Assembly: GCA_016708585.1 (NCBI GenBank)
Contig: JADJFK010000021.1
Span: forward strand, 1 to 64,000
Direction: 5' to 3'
Source: Sulfuritalea sp.
Lineage (GTDB): Bacteria > Pseudomonadota > Gammaproteobacteria > Burkholderiales > Rhodocyclaceae
Length of the DNA: 64,000 bases
Made by a program: the position numbers and the translations under genes. Within the stretch, counting starts at the first letter, position 1. The number at the start of each line of letters is the position of its first letter. Positions 45,513 to 54,612 of this stretch are shown here, piece by piece. The notes below the pieces were generated by a model that did not search any database, was not told the origin of the DNA, and worked only from the letters and a program-made list of their open reading frames with translations.

Positions 45513-46961
45513 ATGCCTGATGCGCGAATAATTCCGGTGGTTCTCAGCGGCGGCTCCGGCACCCGCCTGTGGCCCGTGTCGCGCGAGAAGCATCCGAAGC
45601 AACTGCAGCCCCTGCTCGGCGACGCGAGCCTGCTGCAGGACACCCTGCAGCGCCTCGACGGTCTGCCCCTGGGCGCGCCGATCGTGGTCAGCAACCAGGA
45701 ATACCGCTTCATCACCGCCGAGCAATTGCGCCTGCTCGGCCTGGCAAGCTGGACCCTGCTGCTGGAGCCGGTCGGCCGCAATACCGCGCCGGCCCTGACG
45801 GCTGCCGCGCTCTACGCCATTCGCGACGGGGCCGACCCGGTGCTGCTGGCCACGCCCGCGGACCATCATGTGCGCGATGCCGCTGCCTTCCGCGCCGCGG
45901 TGCTGCGCGGCTTGCCCGAAGCGGAGGCCGGCGCCGTGGTGACCTTCGGCATCCTGCCCGACCGTCCCGAAACCGGTTACGGCTACATCGAGACGGAAGT
46001 CGGCGGCGGCGACACGGCGCGCGGCGCCCCCATGGACCTGCTGGCCTTTCGCGAAAAACCGGATGCGGCGACGGCACGGGCCTATGTCGCCGGCGGCCGG
46101 CACTTCTGGAACAGCGGCATCTTCATGCTGCGCGCATCGGTCTGGCTCAAGGCCATCGATCATTTCGCGCCGGAAATTCCGGCCGCCTGCCGCCGTGCGG
46201 TGGCCGCGGCGCGCGCCGATGGCGACTTCGTCCGGCTCGATGCCGATGCCTTTGCCGCCTCGCCGGCGGACTCGATCGACTATGCCGTGATGGAAAAGCT
46301 CCCGGCCGCCACGCAGCTGGCCATTCCCGGCCGGATGGTGCCGCTCGACGCCGGCTGGTCCGATGTCGGCGCCTGGGACGCGCTGTGGCAGGCGATAGCG
46401 CGCGATGCCGACGACAATGCGGTGAAGGGCGATGTCTGGCTGGAGGATTCGCACGGCAACCTGGTGATCGCCGAACACGGCCTGGTCGCCTGCATCGGCT
46501 GCGAGGACATGGTGGTGGTGGAAACCGCGGATGCCGTGCTGATCGCGCCCAAGGCCCGCACCCAGGAGGTCAAGACCATCGTCGCCCGGCTCAAGGCCGC
46601 CGGCCGCGGCGAGGCCGAACTGCAGCGCAAGGTGCATCGCCCCTGGGGCTGGTACGACAGCGTCGATAGCGGCGATCGCTTCCAGGTCAAGCGCATCGTG
46701 GTGCGCCCCGGCGCCACCCTTTCGCTGCAGATGCATCAGCATCGCGCCGAGCATTGGGTGGTGGTGCGCGGCACCGCGCGGGTGACCCGCGGCGAGGAAG
46801 TCCTCATGCTCGGCGAGAACCAATCCACCTATATTCCGCTGGGCGTGAAGCACCGACTGGAGAACCCCGGCCAGATTCCGCTCGAAATCATCGAGGTGCA
46901 GTCGGGCAGCTATCTCGGCGAAGATGACATCGTGCGCTTTGACGACAATTACGGCAGGTAG
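45513..46961 (+). CDS. manC: Mannose-1-phosphate guanylyltransferase / mannose-6-phosphate isomerase
   Basis: 482-aa bifunctional type II PMI/GMP enzyme making GDP-mannose. The N-terminal nucleotidyltransferase motif is VVLSGGSGTRLWPVSREKHPKQL, with EPVGRNTAPAL and ATPADHHV further on. The C-terminal cupin isomerase part (VHRPWGWYDSVDSGDRFQVKRI, LSLQMHQHRAEHWVVV) carries the zinc-site residues. GGAG lies 6 bp before the chosen ATG. It starts the GDP-sugar route completed by gmd and fcl; no phosphomannomutase is in the window. Confidence 0.95.
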   Translation: MPDARIIPVVLSGGSGTRLWPVSREKHPKQLQPLLGDASLLQDTLQRLDGLPLGAPIVVSNQEYRFITAEQLRLLGLASWTLLLEPVGRNTAPALTAAALYAIRDGADPVLLATPADHHVRDAAAFRAAVLRGLPEAEAGAVVTFGILPDRPETGYGYIETEVGGGDTARGAPMDLLAFREKPDAATARAYVAGGRHFWNSGIFMLRASVWLKAIDHFAPEIPAACRRAVAAARADGDFVRLDADAFAASPADSIDYAVMEKLPAATQLAIPGRMVPLDAGWSDVGAWDALWQAIARDADDNAVKGDVWLEDSHGNLVIAEHGLVACIGCEDMVVVETADAVLIAPKARTQEVKTIVARLKAAGRGEAELQRKVHRPWGWYDSVDSGDRFQVKRIVVRPGATLSLQMHQHRAEHWVVVRGTARVTRGEEVLMLGENQSTYIPLGVKHRLENPGQIPLEIIEVQSGSYLGEDDIVRFDDNYGR

Positions 46962-47036
46962 TTGCCGGGGCAATTCCGGTATCGCGGCCGGGCGTGTATC
47001 ATGTTGATGCTTTGATGCTCGAAATAAGGTGACAAT

Positions 47037-47303
47037 ATGCGCACGACCCTGACCCTGGATGATCCCCTGGCGAAGGAGCTGAAAAAGCTCGCGGTTGAAA
47101 CCGGCCGGCCTTTCAAGAACGTCGTGAATGAAACCTTGCGTGCCGGGTTGCGCAGGCAGAACGTCGCGCCGCGTCGCGCCTACCGCCTGACTCCGGCGGC
47201 CATGGGCGCGCCGAAGCCGGGCGTCGATCTCGGCAAGGCCTTGCAACTCGCCGATCAACTGGAAGATGCGGCGATCGGCGCGAAGCTGGAGCAGCGCAAG
47301 TGA
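47037..47303 (+). CDS. VapB-type antitoxin
   Basis: 88-aa protein whose N-terminus MRTTLTLDDPLAKELKKLAVETGRPFKNVVNETLRAGL is the ribbon-helix-helix style DNA-binding region of VapB antitoxins (DUF2191 type). The C-terminal tail would wrap the toxin. It overlaps the PIN-toxin start by GTGA, the usual antitoxin-first order. It probably autoregulates the pair. Lies between manC and gmd. Confidence 0.85.
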   Translation: MRTTLTLDDPLAKELKKLAVETGRPFKNVVNETLRAGLRRQNVAPRRAYRLTPAAMGAPKPGVDLGKALQLADQLEDAAIGAKLEQRK

Positions 47304-47740
47304 TCCTGGTGGATGCCAATCTGCTGATTTACGCCGTCAACAAGGATCTGCCCCAGCACAAGCGGGCCAGGGCATGGTTGGAGGCGTCGCTGTCCGGAGC
47401 CGGTGAGGTCGGCTTGCCGTGGGTGTCGCTGCTGGCCTTCCTGCGCATCTGCACCAATCCGCGAATATTCGAAAGCCCGCTGAGTCCGGAACAGACGACG
47501 GGTTTTATCGATGAATGGCTAGCCCAGCCCAATGTCGGCATGGTCGCGCCCGGTCCGGGGCATTGGGCGATTCTCAAGAGCCTGTTACGGCAGGCGGGTA
47601 CCGCCGGAAACCTGACCACCGACGCGCATATCGCCGCGCTGGCTTTGGAGCACGGCTGCACGATCTGTTCCGCAGACAATGATTTCAAGCGTTTTCCCGG
47701 CGTGACGCATATCAATCCGCTGGCCGATACTTTCCGATAA
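47300..47740 (+). CDS. VapC-type PIN-domain toxin
   Basis: 146-aa PIN-domain ribonuclease. Conserved acidic residues are Asp5 (ILVDANLLIYAVN), the Asp in LTTDAHIAALALEHGCTICSADNDFKRFPG and the later Asp pair in SADNDF. It likely cleaves a specific RNA when free of the upstream antitoxin. The GTG start overlaps the antitoxin stop. It ends 12 bp before gmd. Confidence 0.9.
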   Translation: MILVDANLLIYAVNKDLPQHKRARAWLEASLSGAGEVGLPWVSLLAFLRICTNPRIFESPLSPEQTTGFIDEWLAQPNVGMVAPGPGHWAILKSLLRQAGTAGNLTTDAHIAALALEHGCTICSADNDFKRFPGVTHINPLADTFR

Positions 47741-47752
47741 TACACTTCCGCC

Positions 47753-48847
47753 ATGACAATCTCGAACAAGACCGCTTTGATCACCGGCGTCACCGGCCAG
47801 GACGGCGCCTACCTCGCCGAGTTCCTGCTCGACAAGGGCTACGAGGTGCACGGCATCAAGCGCCGCACCTCGCTGTTCAATACCGACCGCATCGACCACC
47901 TCTACCAGGATCCGCACGAGAAAGACCGGCGCTTCGTCCTGCACCACGGCGACATGACCGACAGTTCCAGCCTGGTGCGCATCATCCAGCAGGTGCAGCC
48001 CGACGAGATCTACAACCTCGCGGCGCAGAGCCACGTCGCGGTGAGCTTCGAGGAACCCGAATACACCGCCAACTCCGATGCCCTCGGCGCGCTGCGCGTC
48101 CTCGAAGCCATGCGCATCCTCGGCATGGAGAAGAAGACCCGCTTCTACCAGGCCAGCACCTCCGAACTGTTCGGCCTGGTGCAGGAAACGCCGCAGAAGG
48201 AAACCACGCCCTTCTACCCGCGCAGCCCCTACGCGGTGGCCAAGCTCTACGCCTACTGGATCACGGTGAACTACCGCGAGGCCTACGGCATGTATGCCTG
48301 CAACGGCATCCTGTTCAACCACGAAAGCCCGGTGCGCGGCGAGACCTTCGTCACGCGCAAGATCACCCGCGCCCTGGCGCGCATCAAGCTCGGCCTGCAG
48401 GACTGCCTGTTCCTCGGCAACCTGGATGCCAAGCGCGACTGGGGCCATGCCCGCGACTACGTCGAGATGCAGTGGCTGATGCTGCAGCAGGAGAAGCCCG
48501 AAGACTTCGTCATCGCCACCGGCGTGCAATACAGCGTGCGCGATTTCGTCAATGCGGCGGCGGCCGAGATCGGCATTGCCGTGACCTGGCGCGGCAGCGG
48601 AGTCGACGAAAAAGGCTACGACGCGCAGGGCAAGTGCATCGTCCAGGTCGATCCGCGCTACTTCCGGCCCACCGAAGTCGAAACCCTGCTCGGCGACGCC
48701 ACCAAGGCGCGCGAAAAACTGGGATGGACGCCAAAAATCACCTTCGCCGAACTCGTCGCCGAAATGGTGCGCGAGGACCTCAAGGCCGCCGAACGCGACG
48801 AGCTCATCAAGAAACATGGCTACCAGGCCATGGATCATCACGAATAA
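47753..48847 (+). CDS. gmd: GDP-mannose 4,6-dehydratase
   Basis: 364-aa extended SDR producing GDP-4-keto-6-deoxymannose. The NADP-binding motif GVTGQDGAYLAEFLLDKGYEVHGIKRR, the catalytic YAVAKLYAYW (Tyr-x-x-x-Lys) and NHESPVRGETFVTRKI are all canonical. Its stop shares one base with the fcl start (TAATG). It feeds GDP-fucose formation. Confidence 0.97.
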   Translation: MTISNKTALITGVTGQDGAYLAEFLLDKGYEVHGIKRRTSLFNTDRIDHLYQDPHEKDRRFVLHHGDMTDSSSLVRIIQQVQPDEIYNLAAQSHVAVSFEEPEYTANSDALGALRVLEAMRILGMEKKTRFYQASTSELFGLVQETPQKETTPFYPRSPYAVAKLYAYWITVNYREAYGMYACNGILFNHESPVRGETFVTRKITRALARIKLGLQDCLFLGNLDAKRDWGHARDYVEMQWLMLQQEKPEDFVIATGVQYSVRDFVNAAAAEIGIAVTWRGSGVDEKGYDAQGKCIVQVDPRYFRPTEVETLLGDATKAREKLGWTPKITFAELVAEMVREDLKAAERDELIKKHGYQAMDHHE

Positions 48848-49779
48848 TGGATCGCGCCGCAAAAATCTACGTCGCCGGCCATCGCGGCATGGTCGGCTCC
48901 GCCCTTGTTCGCCGATTGCAGCACGCCGGCTACAGCAACATCCTCACCCGCACGCGTGCGGAACTGGATCTACTCGACCAGGCAGCGACGCACGCCTTTC
49001 TGGCGCGGGAAAAGCCCGACTTCATTTTCATGGCGGCGGCCATTGTCGGCGGCATCCATGCCAACAACACCCTGCGCGCGGACTTCATCTACCAGAACCT
49101 GATGGTCGAGGCCAACCTGATCCACGGCGCCTGGCTGGCCGGCGTGCAGCGCCTGTGCTTCCTCGGCTCGAGCTGCATCTATCCGCGCGACTGCCCGCAG
49201 CCGATCCGGGAGGACTACCTCCTCTCCGGCCCGCTGGAGCCGACCAACGAACCCTATGCGGTGGCCAAGATCGCCGGGATCAAGCTGTGCGAAAGCTACA
49301 ACCGGCAGTACGGCACGCGTTACTTCTCGGTCATGCCGACCAACCTCTACGGCCCCAACGACCACTACGACCTGGCCAACAGCCACGTGCTGCCGGCGCT
49401 GATCCGCAAGGCGCACGAAGCGAAGCAGCGCGGCGACAGCGAACTGGTGGTCTGGGGCAGCGGCAAGCCGATGCGGGAATTCCTCTATGTCGATGATCTG
49501 GCGGAGGCCTGCGTCTTCCTGATGGAAAAGGGCGTCACCGATGGCTTCTACAACATCGGTACCGGCACGGATGTCACCATCCGCGAACTGGCCGAGACGG
49601 TGATGTCGGTCGTCGGTTTCGCCGGCAGCATCGTCTTCGACAGCAGCAAGCCGGACGGCACGCCGCGCAAACTGCTCGACGTCAGCCGCCTGCGCGACAT
49701 CGGCTGGCAGGCGCATACCCCGCTGCGCGAAGGCATTGCGCTGGCCTATCGGGATTTTCTGGCGCGACATGCCGGCTGA
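48847..49779 (+). CDS. fcl: GDP-L-fucose synthase
   Basis: 310-aa epimerase-reductase converting GDP-4-keto-6-deoxymannose to GDP-L-fucose. Motifs are VAGHRGMVGSALVRRL (NADP binding), FLGSSCIYPRDCPQPIREDYLL, and the catalytic YAVAKIAGIKLCESYNRQYG. It is translationally coupled to gmd and overlaps the first codons of the downstream ligase gene. Confidence 0.96.
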   Translation: MDRAAKIYVAGHRGMVGSALVRRLQHAGYSNILTRTRAELDLLDQAATHAFLAREKPDFIFMAAAIVGGIHANNTLRADFIYQNLMVEANLIHGAWLAGVQRLCFLGSSCIYPRDCPQPIREDYLLSGPLEPTNEPYAVAKIAGIKLCESYNRQYGTRYFSVMPTNLYGPNDHYDLANSHVLPALIRKAHEAKQRGDSELVVWGSGKPMREFLYVDDLAEACVFLMEKGVTDGFYNIGTGTDVTIRELAETVMSVVGFAGSIVFDSSKPDGTPRKLLDVSRLRDIGWQAHTPLREGIALAYRDFLARHAG

Positions 49780-50650
49780 CAGCCGGTATCGAAGCACGCC
49801 CTTGCGCTTAGTTTCCCGCCTGTTTTTAGTCCTGCTAGCCGTAGTTGCGCCCGCACTGGCGCTGGCCGCCGTGTCGCCAGCGCCGACTTTTCTGCTCGCC
49901 GAGCGCTATCACGACGATATCGATGTCTCGCGCTACTGGGTCAGCGAAAAGCTCGACGGCGTGCGCGCCATCTGGGATGGCAAGGCCCTGCGGTTTCGCA
50001 GCGGCAACCCGGTGCCCGCCCCGCAGTGGTTTGTCGACGCCTTGCCCGATCAGCCGCTGGATGGCGAACTCTGGCTCGGGCGCGGCAGCTTCGATCAACT
50101 CTCGGCCATCGTCCGCCGCCAGGTGCCGGACGATGCCGAATGGCGGCGCGTGCGCTACATGATCTTCGAGTTGCCGGATGCCGCGGGGAGCTTTAGCGAG
50201 CGCGTTGAACAGATCAAGGCCGTCACTGCCACAGCCAACCTGCCCTGGCTGCAAGCTGTCCCCCAGTTTCGCTTGCCCGACGCCGCCGCCTTGCAGAAAA
50301 AGCTGCGCGATATTGTCCGCAACGGCGGCGAAGGGCTCATGCTGCATCGCGCCGATGCCGCCTACGAAACCGGGCGCTCCAGCGCCTTGCTCAAGCTGAC
50401 CCCATGGCTCGATGCCGAGGCCACGGTCGTCGCCCACCTGCCCGGCAAGGGCAAATACGCCGGCATGACCGGCGCGCTGCAAATGGAAATGCCCGACGGC
50501 CGCCGCTTCGCCCTGGGCAGCGGCCTGAGCGACGCCCTGCGCCGCAACCCGCCGCCGGTTGGCACGCTCGTGACCTATCGCTACCGCGAACTGACAAAAA
50601 ATGGCATGCCGCGCTTTCCGAGGTATCTGCGGGTGCGTGATGGACATTAA
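49769..50650 (+). CDS. Secreted (periplasmic) ATP-dependent DNA ligase
   Basis: 293 aa. An N-terminal hydrophobic signal sequence (LFLVLLAVVAPALALA, cleavage near residue 33) precedes an ATP-ligase core with the nucleotidyl-Lys61 in SEKLDGVRAIWDG, DGELWLGRG, EGLMLHRAD and LLKLTPWLDAEATVV. An OB-fold tail follows; there is no BRCT or helix-hairpin-helix. This architecture matches the small exported ligases of Haemophilus and Neisseria, which have been linked to processing of external DNA. The first eight mature residues (A-V-S-P-A-P-T-F) come from a copy of the 24-bp repeat. The start overlaps fcl. Confidence 0.9.
   Translation: MPADSRYRSTPLRLVSRLFLVLLAVVAPALALAAVSPAPTFLLAERYHDDIDVSRYWVSEKLDGVRAIWDGKALRFRSGNPVPAPQWFVDALPDQPLDGELWLGRGSFDQLSAIVRRQVPDDAEWRRVRYMIFELPDAAGSFSERVEQIKAVTATANLPWLQAVPQFRLPDAAALQKKLRDIVRNGGEGLMLHRADAAYETGRSSALLKLTPWLDAEATVVAHLPGKGKYAGMTGALQMEMPDGRRFALGSGLSDALRRNPPPVGTLVTYRYRELTKNGMPRFPRYLRVRDGH
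49868..49891 (+). repeat. 24-bp dispersed repeat, copy at the signal-peptide junction of the DNA ligase gene
   Basis: Top strand reads GCCGTGTCGCCA then GCGCCGACTTTT. It sits exactly at the predicted mature N-terminus, before the ligase fold. Confidence 0.85.
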
Positions 50651-50806
50651 AACTCCGCATGACATCACGCTACGCTGGATGCACTAAAAATGTCTTTTAC
50701 ACATGGTTAAGCTCATTCTTTAAAATGAAGGTCATGTTTTGAACATAAGCCAAGCTTTATGGCTTTGCCGCGTGACATTTTCGTAGCCTATTGAGGTCAA
50801 AATTTT
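50651..50806 (+). promoter_or_regulatory. AT-rich intergenic region with a possible promoter, left edge of the polysaccharide locus
   Basis: This 156-bp stretch is clearly lower in GC than everything to its left. TTTACA (50696-50701) and TTTAAA (50719-50724) with a 17-bp spacer are a candidate promoter for the downstream genes. No palindrome or attachment site was recognised. Confidence 0.4.
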
Positions 50807-51544
50807 ATGGATCCTATCAAGCAATTTAAACAAGAACGTGTTGCCGACATTGCTGCCATGGGGCGCGACGAAGAACTCAAGAAAAAGTCACTCGACTGGA
50901 TGCTCCATGCCGACAAGTACAAGTACACCTACAACTACAGCTGGATGGGCCGGCCGATCATCAAGTATCCGAGCGACATCGTAGCCACCCAACAAATAGT
51001 CTGGGACGTAAAGCCGGATCTGATTATCGAGACCGGGATTGCGCATGGCGGGAGCCTGATTCTTTCGGCGTCGCTCCTCGAGTTGATCGGTGGACCAGGG
51101 CGGGTTCTGGGTATCGACATCGATATTCGCGAACACAATCGCAAGGAGATTGAGGCGCATCCAATGATGAAGCGCATCGACATGATCGAAGGGTCCTCGG
51201 TCGCGGATGATGTGATGGAGCGTGTTAGGGCGGCTGCGGCAAAGGCGAAGTGCGTGATGGTTTTTCTTGATTCCCTGCACACGCACGACCATGTCCTGAA
51301 AGAACTGGAGCTCTATGCGCCGCTGGTGTCGGTCGGTTCCTACATGGTATTGCCGGACACTTTCATCGAATACTTTCCAAAAGGCTATTACGCCCACAAC
51401 CGTCCCTGGGACGTAGGCAACAACCCGATGACGGCACTGCGCGCCTTTCTGGAAAATAACAAGGACTTCGAGATCGATCGCGAACTGTGCGACAAGCTCA
51501 TGATCACGGAGGCCTTCGATGGCTACCTTCGCCGCGTCCGATAG
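50807..51544 (+). CDS. CmcI/cephalosporin-hydroxylase-family methyltransferase-like protein
   Basis: 245 aa. The IIETGIAHGGSLILSASLL segment is a SAM-binding motif, followed by VLGIDIDIREHNRKEIEAHP and VMVFLDSLHTHDHVLKELELYAPLVSVGSYMVLPDTF, typical of the family named for cephalosporin hydroxylase CmcI. In polysaccharide loci these proteins are thought to methylate sugars. Substrate unknown. It opens the lower-GC glycan locus; the next gene follows in 21 bp. Confidence 0.82.
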   Translation: MDPIKQFKQERVADIAAMGRDEELKKKSLDWMLHADKYKYTYNYSWMGRPIIKYPSDIVATQQIVWDVKPDLIIETGIAHGGSLILSASLLELIGGPGRVLGIDIDIREHNRKEIEAHPMMKRIDMIEGSSVADDVMERVRAAAAKAKCVMVFLDSLHTHDHVLKELELYAPLVSVGSYMVLPDTFIEYFPKGYYAHNRPWDVGNNPMTALRAFLENNKDFEIDRELCDKLMITEAFDGYLRRVR

Positions 51545-51565
51545 GCGAAGGGTTAATCGCAAGAT

Positions 51566-52468
51566 ATGCGAGTTTTGCTGACTGGATCCACGGGCTTGAT
51601 CGGGGCTGCAGTCGCCGAGCGTTTGCGGCCGCACCACAGCCTGTACACCTTGGGAAGGCAGGCAAATCTGGTGGATGGGGTCGTCGACCTTTCAGATCCC
51701 GCTCAATTAGCCGCTTTGAAGCTCCCGGCGTCCGATTGTCTGGTCCATTGCGCGGGTGTCATCGACGAAGATTTCAAGACCGACCCGATGGCAGCCTATA
51801 GGCGTGCCACGCTCGGTGCGGAGGCGTTGTTGAATGCCGCGGCGAAGTCGGGTAGCAGGCGATCCATTTATATTTCCAGCACCCATGTGTATGGCGCACA
51901 GACGGGCACAAAATCCGAAGACTCTTCCGCAGACCCGCAATCGCACTATGCGCTGGCCCATTTTTGCACCGAGCAGATCTTCCGGCGGCACGCCGGCGGT
52001 GGTCAGGGTTCGTTTGCGGTATTGCGCCCTAACGCTGTCTATGGACTCCCGGCACACCCGGAATCTTTCCAGCGCTGGTCACTGATACCTTTCAGCTTTC
52101 CCCGGGAAGCCAAGGGGGATGGCCGTATTACCCTCAAGTCCAGCGGTTTGCAAAAGCGCAATTTTGTCAGCACGGCGGCGATAGCAGATATCGTTGCGCG
52201 TTGCGTCGATGGTGATTTGGCCGAGGCGTCGGGAGTCATCAACGTTCTGGGAACGGAGACCGAAAGCGTTTACGAATTTGCCCAACGCTGCCGGAAGATT
52301 GCCGAGGAAAAACTCGGGCGTTCTTGCACGGTTGAGCGTCCCCAGTCCTTCTTGAGTTCACCGAATGCCGGAGCCGGATCCGATTTCTCCATCGTTAGCC
52401 GGTTCCGCCAGCAGCGCCCTGCCGACGAGCTGAACGACTTCATCAGAAGATTCATCACGCTATGCTGA
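51566..52468 (+). CDS. NAD-dependent epimerase/dehydratase (extended SDR) with a changed active-site motif
   Basis: 300 aa. The N-terminal nucleotide-binding motif VLLTGSTGLIGAAVAERL and the YISSTHVYG strand mark it as an extended SDR. The active-site Tyr motif reads YALAH rather than Tyr-x-x-x-Lys, so the usual Lys is a His. It may be a sugar-nucleotide reductase or epimerase of the glycan pathway, or a catalytically altered relative. Its last codons overlap the acyltransferase start. Confidence 0.8.
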   Translation: MRVLLTGSTGLIGAAVAERLRPHHSLYTLGRQANLVDGVVDLSDPAQLAALKLPASDCLVHCAGVIDEDFKTDPMAAYRRATLGAEALLNAAAKSGSRRSIYISSTHVYGAQTGTKSEDSSADPQSHYALAHFCTEQIFRRHAGGGQGSFAVLRPNAVYGLPAHPESFQRWSLIPFSFPREAKGDGRITLKSSGLQKRNFVSTAAIADIVARCVDGDLAEASGVINVLGTETESVYEFAQRCRKIAEEKLGRSCTVERPQSFLSSPNAGAGSDFSIVSRFRQQRPADELNDFIRRFITLC

Positions 52469-52950
52469 TCATCTCGCCTACAGCAAGGATATCGCCGCTT
52501 GCCCATATCGAAGACTCGGTGCGCGGTACGAGAATCGAGATTGGCGATGAAGTCTTGATCGACTCTTTCGTGCGCATCAATCCCAGTGGCGGGAGCGGCG
52601 ACCTGATTATCGGCGCCCGTTGCTACATCAACGCCGGCACGGTGATTTATACGGGCAACGGCGTGATCATGGGCGAGGGCGCGCTGATCGCCGCAAATTG
52701 CACGATTGCGCCAACGAACCACGAATATCGGCTGCGCTCGAAAACTCTCCTGCAGCAGGGATTCCTGCCATCAAAGGGTGGCATCAAGATCGGTGCGGAT
52801 GCATGGATCGGTGCCAACAGCGCAATTCTGGATGGCGCCGATATCGGCGAGGGAGCAATCATCGGCGCGGGGAGCGTCGTTTCCGGCATTATCGAGCCAT
52901 ACAGCATCAACGTCGGAAACCCGCTGCGCAAAATCGGGGAGCGGCGGTAA
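52462..52950 (+). CDS. Hexapeptide-repeat (left-handed beta-helix) acyltransferase
   Basis: 162 aa with hexapeptide repeats (ISPLAHIEDSVRGTRIEIGDEVLIDSFVRI, GGIKIGADAWIGANSAILDGADIGEGAIIGAGSVVSG) and the C-terminal NPLRKIGE of WbbJ/LacA-type O-acetyltransferases. The likely catalytic His is in APTNHEYRLRS. It probably acetylates a sugar of the surface glycan. A broken relative lies at 55654-55880. Confidence 0.88.
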   Translation: MLIISPTARISPLAHIEDSVRGTRIEIGDEVLIDSFVRINPSGGSGDLIIGARCYINAGTVIYTGNGVIMGEGALIAANCTIAPTNHEYRLRSKTLLQQGFLPSKGGIKIGADAWIGANSAILDGADIGEGAIIGAGSVVSGIIEPYSINVGNPLRKIGERR

Positions 52951-52959
52951 CCCCGGGCA

Positions 52960-54462
52960 ATGCGCAAGAACCTGATAGCGGCCTATTCCGGCATGTTGCT
53001 GAACATGCTGCTGCCGCTGATCGTTACCCCTTTCGTACTCAAGGCGCTGGGTATGGAAGCCTATGGCCTGATCGGCATCGGCCTGATGCTGCAGTCGATC
53101 CTGGCCATCATGGAGGTGGGTTTATCCGCCTCGCTATCACGTGCATTCGCGCAAAGAACGGCAGCGCTGGATGACACCGGCAGCCATGCCGGAATGCATG
53201 ACCTGTTGCGCACACTGGAATATTTCTACCTGGCCCTGGTAGGCTTTGTCTGCCTTCTCGTGCTGCTTGTCGCGCCCCTGATTGCCCGCTATTGGATCAC
53301 TGATCACGGATTGCCCTATGAGGTGGTTTGGCAATCCATTGCCCTCATCGGCCTGATGATTGCCGTGCGTTTTTTTGTCTCTCTCTACGGGGGAGGGCTG
53401 TCCGGTCTGCAGCGCCAGGTCATGCTCAATACCACGTCGATAATCCTGAATGTGATCGCCAATATCGGTGCGGTCGTCGTCCTCTTCTGGGTCTCATCCG
53501 ACCCGCGCGCCTATTTTTCCTGGCTTGCCCTGATGGGTGCGCTGTCAGCAATTGTCCTGCGTTTCGTCCTCACTTCTACACTCCCGGTCGTCACCAGGCC
53601 CGCCCGATTCGACTGGGATCAATGGCAGAGCATCAGAAAGTTTTCCGTCGGAATCAGTTCCCTGACCGTCACTTCCTTGGCGCTGACGCAAGCCGACAAG
53701 CTTCTCCTCAGCCGATTGTTACCGCTGCGGGATTTCGGCTTCTATTCCATTGCATCGAACGTGGCGAGTTTCGTGCAACTCATCACTATTCCGGTGCAGA
53801 CGGTGTATTACCCGCGGATGACGCAATCCCAGGCAAAAGGCGACACAAAGGAATTGATCGACACCTATCGATTTGCTTCACGCATGGTGGCGCTCCTGGT
53901 GTTTCCCCTGGGCTTCACCTTGGCCCTTTTCAGCCAGGATATTCTGCTGCTGTGGCTGCGGGATCCCCTGGTCGCGGAGCGGGTCCATGTGATCCTCAGC
54001 CTGCTGGTCATGGGCAGCACGCTGCTTACCAGTCTTATGATGATGCCCTATGCCTTGACGCTGGCGCATGCGGATACCAGGGTGACGCTCAGAATGCACA
54101 TGTTCCTGCTGTGCATTCAGGTGCCGGTCGTCATTCTTTCCGCCCTCGAATTCGGCGCAGTGGGCACTGCCGGGTTTTGGTGTGCATTGTTTTGCATTTA
54201 TGGACCGCTCTATGCATGGAGGGTGAACAGGAAATACCTGGCGGCCAGTCATTTTGAGTGGCTGTGGGCCAGCGTTCTCAAGCCGGCCCTGCCTGCGCTG
54301 ATCGCCGCCGCCGCCGTGAAACAGGTAGTGACCGGTTTTGCCATACCGGCAAGTTTCGCGATCTTGTACCTGCCGATCGCCTGGGGCCTGGCGCAGATGG
54401 CCGCATGGATCATTGCGCCGTTGCCCGGGGTGAAGCTGGGGACGTTGTTGCGCGCAGGATGA
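52960..54462 (+). CDS. wzx: Polysaccharide flippase (Wzx-like, MOP superfamily)
   Basis: 500-aa membrane protein with about 12-14 hydrophobic helices, starting AAYSGMLLNMLLPLIVTPFVLKALGMEAYGLIGIGLML. The layout, with charged inter-helix loops and MTQSQAKGDTKELIDTYRFASRMVALLVFPLGF, fits the polysaccharide-synthase/Wzx group moving lipid-linked repeat units across the inner membrane. It follows the acyltransferase by 9 bp. An ABC exporter is also encoded further along, so the locus may make more than one glycan. Confidence 0.85.
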   Translation: MRKNLIAAYSGMLLNMLLPLIVTPFVLKALGMEAYGLIGIGLMLQSILAIMEVGLSASLSRAFAQRTAALDDTGSHAGMHDLLRTLEYFYLALVGFVCLLVLLVAPLIARYWITDHGLPYEVVWQSIALIGLMIAVRFFVSLYGGGLSGLQRQVMLNTTSIILNVIANIGAVVVLFWVSSDPRAYFSWLALMGALSAIVLRFVLTSTLPVVTRPARFDWDQWQSIRKFSVGISSLTVTSLALTQADKLLLSRLLPLRDFGFYSIASNVASFVQLITIPVQTVYYPRMTQSQAKGDTKELIDTYRFASRMVALLVFPLGFTLALFSQDILLLWLRDPLVAERVHVILSLLVMGSTLLTSLMMMPYALTLAHADTRVTLRMHMFLLCIQVPVVILSALEFGAVGTAGFWCALFCIYGPLYAWRVNRKYLAASHFEWLWASVLKPALPALIAAAAVKQVVTGFAIPASFAILYLPIAWGLAQMAAWIIAPLPGVKLGTLLRAG

Positions 54463-54612
54463 ATCCGAGCAAGCGGCACAAGCGTTTCGGGTTTCGAGCA
54501 CCAGTCGATTCAGGCTAAAATGACGTTATATTACCGACAGCAGCAAGATGGGATTTGAGCGGATGTTCGTGCCTGAATTGCCCGGATTACTCATCATTGA
54601 TCCCGGTCAATT

